In this document: in pieces, positions 59,501 through 64,000 of the stretch
Layout: every line of letters begins with the position of its first letter
How positions within the stretch are numbered: position 1 is the stretch's first letter
Source: JAWKSY01 sp041402125
GTDB lineage: Bacteria > Planctomycetota > GCA-002687715 > DRQF01
NCBI GenBank assembly: GCA_041402125.1
Contig: JAWKSY010000020.1
Location: 1 to 64,000, forward strand
Reading direction: 5' to 3'
DNA: 64,000 nt
Notes under the pieces: model-generated
The model's database searches: none
The model's input: only the letters and a program-made list of their open reading frames with translations
Told to the model about the DNA's origin: nothing
Made by a program: the position numbers and the translations under genes

Positions 59501-60994
59501 CCGGAGGCCTTCCTGGAGTCGCCCGCGCGGCCGCTGCAGGATCTCGTCTCGCGCCACGCGCGGCGTCACGGCCCCTTCACCGCGGACGAGGTGGCGAGCC
59601 GCCTCGGGATCGGCGTCGCGCCCGTGCGCACCGAACTCGAGGCCCTCGAGCGCGAGGGACGCGTCGCCTCCGGCGAGTTCCGACCGACGGGCCGCGGCCG
59701 CGAGTGGTGCGACCGCGAGGTGCTGCGGCGCATCAAGCGGCTCTCGCTCGCGCGCGCCCGGAAGGAGATCGCGCCCGTCGCCCCCGAGGTCTACGCGCGC
59801 TTCCTCGCCGCCTGGCAGGGGGTCGACGAGCCGCGGCCCGGCGCGGCAGGCCGCGCCCCCGCGCGCGCGTCGCACCCGGGGCCCCCGCAGCGCGCTCGAG
59901 ACCGAGCTCCTGCCGGCGCGCGTGGCCGACCACCGACGCGGCGATCTCGACCGTCTCCTCGCGACAGGAGCGCTCGTCTGGCGCGGTCTCGAGGGCGTGG
60001 GGCCGCGCGACGGCCGGATCGTGCTCCTCGCGGCCGAGGACGAGGCGCTCCTCGCCTCGGATCCGTCCGAGCCGACGCGACCCCTCGCGGCCCGCGTCGA
60101 GGAGGTCCTGCGCGCACGGGGCGCCTCCTTCTTGCCGATCTCGAGCGCGAGGTCGGGGGTTATCCCGACGATCTCGTCGAGGCGCTCTGGGATCTCGTCT
60201 GGGCGGGCCGCGCGCGCAGCGACACGCTCGCGGCGCTGCGCTCCCGGCTGCGCGCTTCCACGGGCCGCCGACCGACGCCGCGGCGCCGCGAGGGGGCGCG
60301 CGCGGGCTGGCGCGCGGCGTTGCGCGCCCGACCGGGCACCGAGGGACGCTGGTCGCTCACGCCCGCGCCGGCCGCCTCGCCGACGGAGCGCGCGGCCGCC
60401 CGCGCGGAACTGCTGCTCGCGACGCGAGGCGTCGTCTCGCGCGAGGTGTTGCGGCGCGAACGGATCCCCGGCGGCTTCTCCGCGCTCCATCCGGTGCTCG
60501 TCGCGCTCGAGGAGCGCGGTCGGGCGCGGCGCGGCTGGTTCGTCGAGGGACTCGGCGCGAGTCAGTTCGCGGGGGCGGGCGCCGCCTCGCGCCTGCGGTC
60601 GATGCGCGACGAGGGCCGCGAGCGCGCGCTGGTGCTCGCCGCGACGGACCCTGCCGCGCCCTGGGGCGACGCGTTGCCCTGGCCCGAGACGCCGGGCCCG
60701 CGTCCCGCGCGCACCGGAGGAGCTCTCGTCGTCGCCGTCGGCGGGCGATGCGTGCTCTGGATCGCGCCCGGGGGGCGCGGCGCCGCCAGCTTCGTCGGCG
60801 CGGAGGACGAGGACGCGCGCCCCGTCTGGCGCGCGGCCGCGGAGGCCCTGGCCCGGCGCGGCCGCCTCCGGCTGGAGACGCTCGACGGCGAATCCGCGGC
60901 GAGCGCGCCGCGCGCCGTGCTCCTCCGCGAGGCGGGCTTCCGTCCCGACGGGGCGGGTCTCGTCCTCGAGGCGGGGAACGATGCCCGAGGGTGA
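56545..60994 (+). CDS. lhr: Lhr-family superfamily 2 DNA helicase, many apparent frameshifts
   Basis: About 1480 aa when joined, near the size of large Lhr. Motif I LVLAPTGSGKTLAAFLYALQ; Ib LYVSPLKALGADVERNL; motif II as DEIHN in VIVDEIHNVAATKRGSHLFLS; motif III GLSATQRPLEE; motif V-VI region ATSSLELGIDMGAVDLVVQV. Reading jumps frame at least six times in 57022-57750 and twice in 59830-60150; between these every block reads cleanly. The rest is the Lhr-core winged helix and C-terminal domains (IDEVEASLQGLDLRRP, LLLATRGVVSREVLRRERIPG). Clustered breaks suggest assembly errors, but real decay of the helicase core cannot be excluded. Lhr helicases unwind 3'-tailed duplexes in DNA repair. ATG 56545 follows GAGGAGGAG; GTG 56542 is the alternative. 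Confidence 0.82.
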
Positions 60995-61751
60995 CACGAT
61001 CCATCGCTGCGCCCGCCGCATCGCGCGCGCCCTCGTCGGACACGAGGTGAGCGCGGTGGAGGTGGGGCCCGCCGAGATGCGCGGCGCTCGCATCGTCGGC
61101 GTCGAGGCGCGCGGGAAGCTCCTCCTCGTCCACGGCGATCCCGGTCCGGTGCTCGTCGGGCATCTCGGCATGACCGGCGCCTGGCACCTCTATCGCCCCG
61201 GCGAGCGCTGGCGGAAGCCGCGCCGCCAGGCGCGCCTCGTGCTCCGGGCGGGCGACTTCGACCTCGTCTGCTTCACGCCGAAGTTCCTCCTCGCGCTGCG
61301 GCCGGAGGCGGTCGCGGGGCATCCGGCCCTCCGCGGCCTCGGTCCCGACATCCTCGCGGACGACTGGGATCCCGCGGTCGCGACGTCACGCGTCGCGCGC
61401 GATCCCTCACGGAGCCTCGGCGAGGCGCTCCTCGATCAGAGCGGGGTCGCGGGGATCGGCAACATCTTCAAGTCCGAGTCGCTCTTCGCGGCGCGCCTCG
61501 ACCCCTTCCGGCCGGTGGGCGACTGCGATGCGGAGACGCTCGGTCGACTGCTCGCGACGGCGCGCGAGCTCATGCTGCCCTGCGTGGCGACCGAGACGCG
61601 CACGCTCCGTCGCGCGGGGGCGGGCCGGGAGCGTCACTGGGTCTACGAGCGGAGCGGGCGACCCTGTCTCGCCTGCGGCGAACGCGTCGCGATGCGGCGG
61701 CAGGGCGACGCCGGCCGCTCGACCTACTTCTGCCCGCGCTGTCAGTCCTGA
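60981..61751 (+). CDS. nei: Endonuclease VIII / formamidopyrimidine-DNA glycosylase family (Nei)
   Basis: 256 aa. N-terminal MPEGDTIHRCARRI supplies the catalytic Pro2 and Glu3; VEARGKLLLVH holds Lys46. The helix-two-turn-helix has LLDQSGVAGIGNIFKSESLF, and a C-terminal zinc finger has CLACGERV and YFCPRC. MPEGDT is the Nei form, whereas Fpg begins MPELPE. It removes oxidised pyrimidines by glycosylase/lyase action. The start overlaps the Lhr stop by 14 bases, so they are coupled; lhr beside nei is known in actinobacteria. Confidence 0.92.
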   Translation: MPEGDTIHRCARRIARALVGHEVSAVEVGPAEMRGARIVGVEARGKLLLVHGDPGPVLVGHLGMTGAWHLYRPGERWRKPRRQARLVLRAGDFDLVCFTPKFLLALRPEAVAGHPALRGLGPDILADDWDPAVATSRVARDPSRSLGEALLDQSGVAGIGNIFKSESLFAARLDPFRPVGDCDAETLGRLLATARELMLPCVATETRTLRRAGAGRERHWVYERSGRPCLACGERVAMRRQGDAGRSTYFCPRCQS

Positions 61752-61775
61752 ATTGAAGCCCCGCGGCCCACGCGA

Positions 61776-63089
61776 TCAGAACTGGACGCGGACCACCGGC
61801 GACTGCCAGGCGATCTGGCCGCCGACCACGCCGACGGAGACCATGTCGATCAGCATCGGCGGGATCGAGCCCGCGGGGAGGCCCCAGAAGTAGGCCCCGT
61901 TCGCGTCGGTGGCGACGTGGAAGGGGTGCGCGCCCAGCGGTTGCATCGCGCTCGCGAGCGAGAAGGGCGTCAGGCCGAGACCGAAGAAGGCGCCGCCGCC
62001 GGGCATGCCCGAGGCGGGGGCGGGATCGAAGAGGTTGTGGACGACGGCGTTCGCGCCGGCGCCGACGATGCCGACCTGCAGACTCCCCGCGCCGTCGGTG
62101 CCGAGGTTCGTCTCCGGCGCGACCGGTGCCGGGTCGAAGTCGAGCGCGACGGATTCGAGGCCCGGGTCGCCGAAGATCGCCATCTCGAACACCAGCGAGA
62201 GGACGCCGCCCTGACCGAGCCGGGCCTGCACGCCGTTCAGGGTGCGCGACGCGGTGCCGACGCGATTCGCGAGGAGGAAGCCGGCCTGGTTCAGCGCGCG
62301 GCGGTCCATCGGCAGGCAGCCGAGCGCCCCGCCGAGCTTGAAGGTGTCGGCGACGATGCCCGGCTGGTGCTGGAAGGTGCCGGTGAGGGTCAGCGAATCC
62401 GAGCCCGGCGTGGCGACGAGCGCGGCCTGGGTGGCGCCGAAGGACGTGCCGACGAGGAAGGGATCGTTCCCGATCAGGTTGCCCGACACGGTCACGCTGC
62501 CGCCGACGAGCGGATCGACGGTGGGCGAGTCGATGAGGAAGCCGTCCGGCGTCTCGATGCCCGCGACGGCGCCGGTCAGGGTGAAGGTCCCCGCCGCGAG
62601 GTTGCGGACGAGATCGGCGCCCGGCGCGAGCACGAGGCGGGAGGGCGCGCCGATCGGGAGCTCGATGATCCCCACGCTGGCGGCGTTGATGCCGACGTCG
62701 GCCCAGGTGCCGTCCGTGAGCATCGCCACCCAGTCCTCGGCTCCGGGGTCGTTGGGCTGGAAGAGCGACCAGTTCTGGTAGACGAAGGGCGTGCCGTCGT
62801 CCCAGAGGAAGCTCCCCTCGAAGAGCTCGTCGGAGAGCCCGATGAAGGCGATGCCGCCGGCTCCGAAGAAGGAGGAGAAGGCGCCGAAGACGAAGGCCTG
62901 CTCCGCGCCGTCGTCGATCGTGACGAGGTTGCCGCCGGCGAGCGCCGCTTCGGCCCGGGCCGCGTTCACGTCGGCCACGATCCCGGTGAGCTTGTAGGTG
63001 TGACCGTTCGCGGGGTTGAAGGCGACCTGCGCCGAAGCCGTCAGGGAGATCGCCGTCAGGGCGCAGAACATGAGGACGCGGTTTCGCAT
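61776..63089 (-). CDS. Secreted C-type-lectin-like protein of unknown function
   Basis: 437 aa. Signal peptide VLMFCALTAISLTASAQ. Residues about 25-145 match a C-type lectin-like fold: GHTYKLTGIVADVNAARAEA, GGNLVTIDDGAEQAFVFGAF, FIGLSDELFEGSFLWDDGTP, and the WND-like NWSLFQPNDPGAEDWVAM with GTWADV. Residues about 150-310 are repetitive beta text with VSGNLIGNDPF and SLTLTGTFQHQPGI. The last 130 residues (FGLGLTPFSLASAMQPLGAH) end with an AWQSPVVRVQF strand and resemble a C-terminal domain seen in secreted planctomycete proteins. Probably carbohydrate- or protein-binding on the surface. Downstream of nei, convergent. Confidence 0.8.
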   Translation of the reverse strand: MRNRVLMFCALTAISLTASAQVAFNPANGHTYKLTGIVADVNAARAEAALAGGNLVTIDDGAEQAFVFGAFSSFFGAGGIAFIGLSDELFEGSFLWDDGTPFVYQNWSLFQPNDPGAEDWVAMLTDGTWADVGINAASVGIIELPIGAPSRLVLAPGADLVRNLAAGTFTLTGAVAGIETPDGFLIDSPTVDPLVGGSVTVSGNLIGNDPFLVGTSFGATQAALVATPGSDSLTLTGTFQHQPGIVADTFKLGGALGCLPMDRRALNQAGFLLANRVGTASRTLNGVQARLGQGGVLSLVFEMAIFGDPGLESVALDFDPAPVAPETNLGTDGAGSLQVGIVGAGANAVVHNLFDPAPASGMPGGGAFFGLGLTPFSLASAMQPLGAHPFHVATDANGAYFWGLPAGSIPPMLIDMVSVGVVGGQIAWQSPVVRVQF

Positions 63090-63248
63090 GGATTCCTTCC
63101 CGTCGCATCGCGAACGCGGCGGTGCGGCCCCGGCGCCGGGCCCCTCCCTCGCGTGACCGGTTCGAGATAACCACGAAGGCGGCCGGGTGTCAAACCCCGT
63201 TCCCCGGAGGAGTTCCGTCGCTCGCGGCCGAGGGGACGGGCGCGGGGT

Positions 63249-64000
63249 TCAGTTCCCGGCGACCGCGACGCGGAAGCTCGAGGCCGGAAGGCCGTTCGCC
63301 CCGAAGAGCGTCGATTCGGGGACGTTGCTCCAGGCGTAGCGCGCCCGGCGCGGTTCGGAGACCGCTTCGGAACGGAGCCGCAGCGCTCTCGGACCCGTGA
63401 TGGTCGCCGCGGCGGGGTGGAAGACGCCGTCCGCCCCGGCGAGCTCGAAGCCGCCCGCGCCGCGCAGCTCGATCGCGGGGCCGTCGGCTCCGAAGCGGAG
63501 CGCGAGCGAGGCGCCGTCCCGTTCGGCGGACGCGACCCGCGGACTCTCCGTGGCGGCGCGATCCTCGCCGTCCACGATCCCGCGGGCGAGAAGCGCCAGG
63601 CGGCGTCCGACCTCGCGCTTTCTCCGGGGATGGATGTCCTTCGCGTCGCCGAGGTCGAGGATGACCGCCATCCCGGTCGCGGGCAGCTCGAGCGCGCGAC
63701 CCTGGGCCTCGCGCAGGCGCGCCGAGTCGCCCCGCGGGCCGTACTCGAAGGGCGCGATCTGCACGAAGAGGAAGGGGAGGGCGGGGCGGCCGAAGGTGCG
63801 GCGCCAGTCGCGGATCATCGCGGGGAAGAGCGTGTCGTAGCGCTCGGCGCGGCCCACGTCCGACTCGCCCTGGTACCAGAGCGCGCCCGCGAGCGCGACG
63901 TCGCGCAACGGAGCGATCATGCCGCGGTAGAGCGCGGACGGATCCCAGGGACCGCAGAGTTCGCGGCGCGGGGCCGGCGGCGCGTCCGAGAGCTTCATCC
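63249..64000 (-). CDS. Sialate O-acetylesterase / SASA-domain protein, C-terminal part (runs off the right edge)
   Basis: At least 250 aa, open at the window end; the Met at 63998 is probably internal. SASA (DUF303) motifs: LYRGMIAPLRDVALAGALWYQ in pieces, WYQGESDVGRAERY, FVQIAPFEY and DLGDAKDIHPRRKREVG with the catalytic Asp-His. The missing N-terminal part would hold the GDSN-type nucleophile. A C-terminal beta domain (about 155-245) ends with NVPESTLFGANGLPASSFR. These enzymes remove O-acetyl groups from sialic acid or other acetylated glycans, and are usually secreted. 159 bases separate it from the lectin-like gene. Confidence 0.88.
   Translation of the reverse strand, partial: MKLSDAPPAPRRELCGPWDPSALYRGMIAPLRDVALAGALWYQGESDVGRAERYDTLFPAMIRDWRRTFGRPALPFLFVQIAPFEYGPRGDSARLREAQGRALELPATGMAVILDLGDAKDIHPRRKREVGRRLALLARGIVDGEDRAATESPRVASAERDGASLALRFGADGPAIELRGAGGFELAGADGVFHPAAATITGPRALRLRSEAVSEPRRARYAWSNVPESTLFGANGLPASSFRVAVAGN

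Noticed and set aside
57722..61171. Open frame of 1149 codons on the minus strand opposite Lhr and Nei
   Set aside because: No motif, Arg/Ala/Asp-biased; the plus strand has clear Lhr and Nei homology.
63160..63180. tRNA-like GGTTCGA string
   Set aside because: No cloverleaf arms could be formed around it; no tRNA gene was found anywhere in the window.

Overview
The window is very GC-rich DNA, most likely from an uncultured Planctomycetota-like bacterium. This is inferred from gene content: DUF1080 and ThuA proteins, Gfo/Idh/MocA and xylose-isomerase-like sugar enzymes, a sialate O-acetylesterase, a PKD-domain subtilase, a C-type-lectin-like secreted protein, and two pairs of ECF sigma factor plus Ser/Thr kinase. 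No rRNA, tRNA, CRISPR array, transposase or phage gene was seen. About ten genes carry apparent single-base frameshifts, mostly in short G or C runs with both halves conserved. That pattern suggests uncorrected indels in the assembly more than gene decay, so these genes are annotated as one locus each.

Region 0-7.7 kb: partial membrane protein, DUF1579-DUF1080 secreted protein, DinB-like protein, tRNA-dihydrouridine synthase, then two translationally coupled molybdenum/tungsten cofactor genes. The first is a CysO/MoaD-like ubiquitin-fold domain in frame with MoeA. The second is MoeA with a C-terminal periplasmic-binding-protein-like domain. A 6-phosphogluconate/3-hydroxyisobutyrate-type dehydrogenase follows. 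Region 7.8-12.8 kb is one large secreted subtilase with five PKD domains.

Region 13-20.6 kb is the most striking part. One minus-strand operon encodes a phosphothreonine-binding FHA domain joined by an Ala-Pro linker to a tungsten aldehyde ferredoxin oxidoreductase (AOR), then the tungstate transporter TupA, TupB and TupC, ending in a good intrinsic terminator. Upstream lie an acetolactate-synthase-like TPP enzyme, a JAMM metalloprotease of the type that processes sulfur-carrier proteins, and a GlpE rhodanese. With the two MoeA genes this reads as a tungsten uptake, cofactor insertion and tungstoenzyme module, possibly under phospho-dependent control.

Region 20.7-37.7 kb: Gfo/Idh/MocA oxidoreductase, sigma factor and ankyrin-repeat receptor kinase, phytanoyl-CoA-dioxygenase-like protein, a sugar operon (TIM-barrel isomerase, NupG-like MFS transporter, ThuA), a lipoprotein M28 peptidase, an aminotransferase, an SGNH hydrolase and a possible ATP-grasp protein. 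Two REP-like palindromic repeat clusters lie in intergenic gaps near 26.5 and 37.8 kb.

Region 38-64 kb: two tandem paralogous membrane-anchored proteins with carboxypeptidase-regulatory-like domains, a second M28 peptidase, a three-gene ABC exporter operon, a Na/Pi cotransporter, a transglutaminase-like protein, an M17 aminopeptidase, a BtuF-like protein overlapping a methyltransferase, a second sigma-kinase pair, an Lhr helicase overlapping a Nei-type DNA glycosylase, a lectin-like secreted protein, and a partial sialate O-acetylesterase at the right edge.
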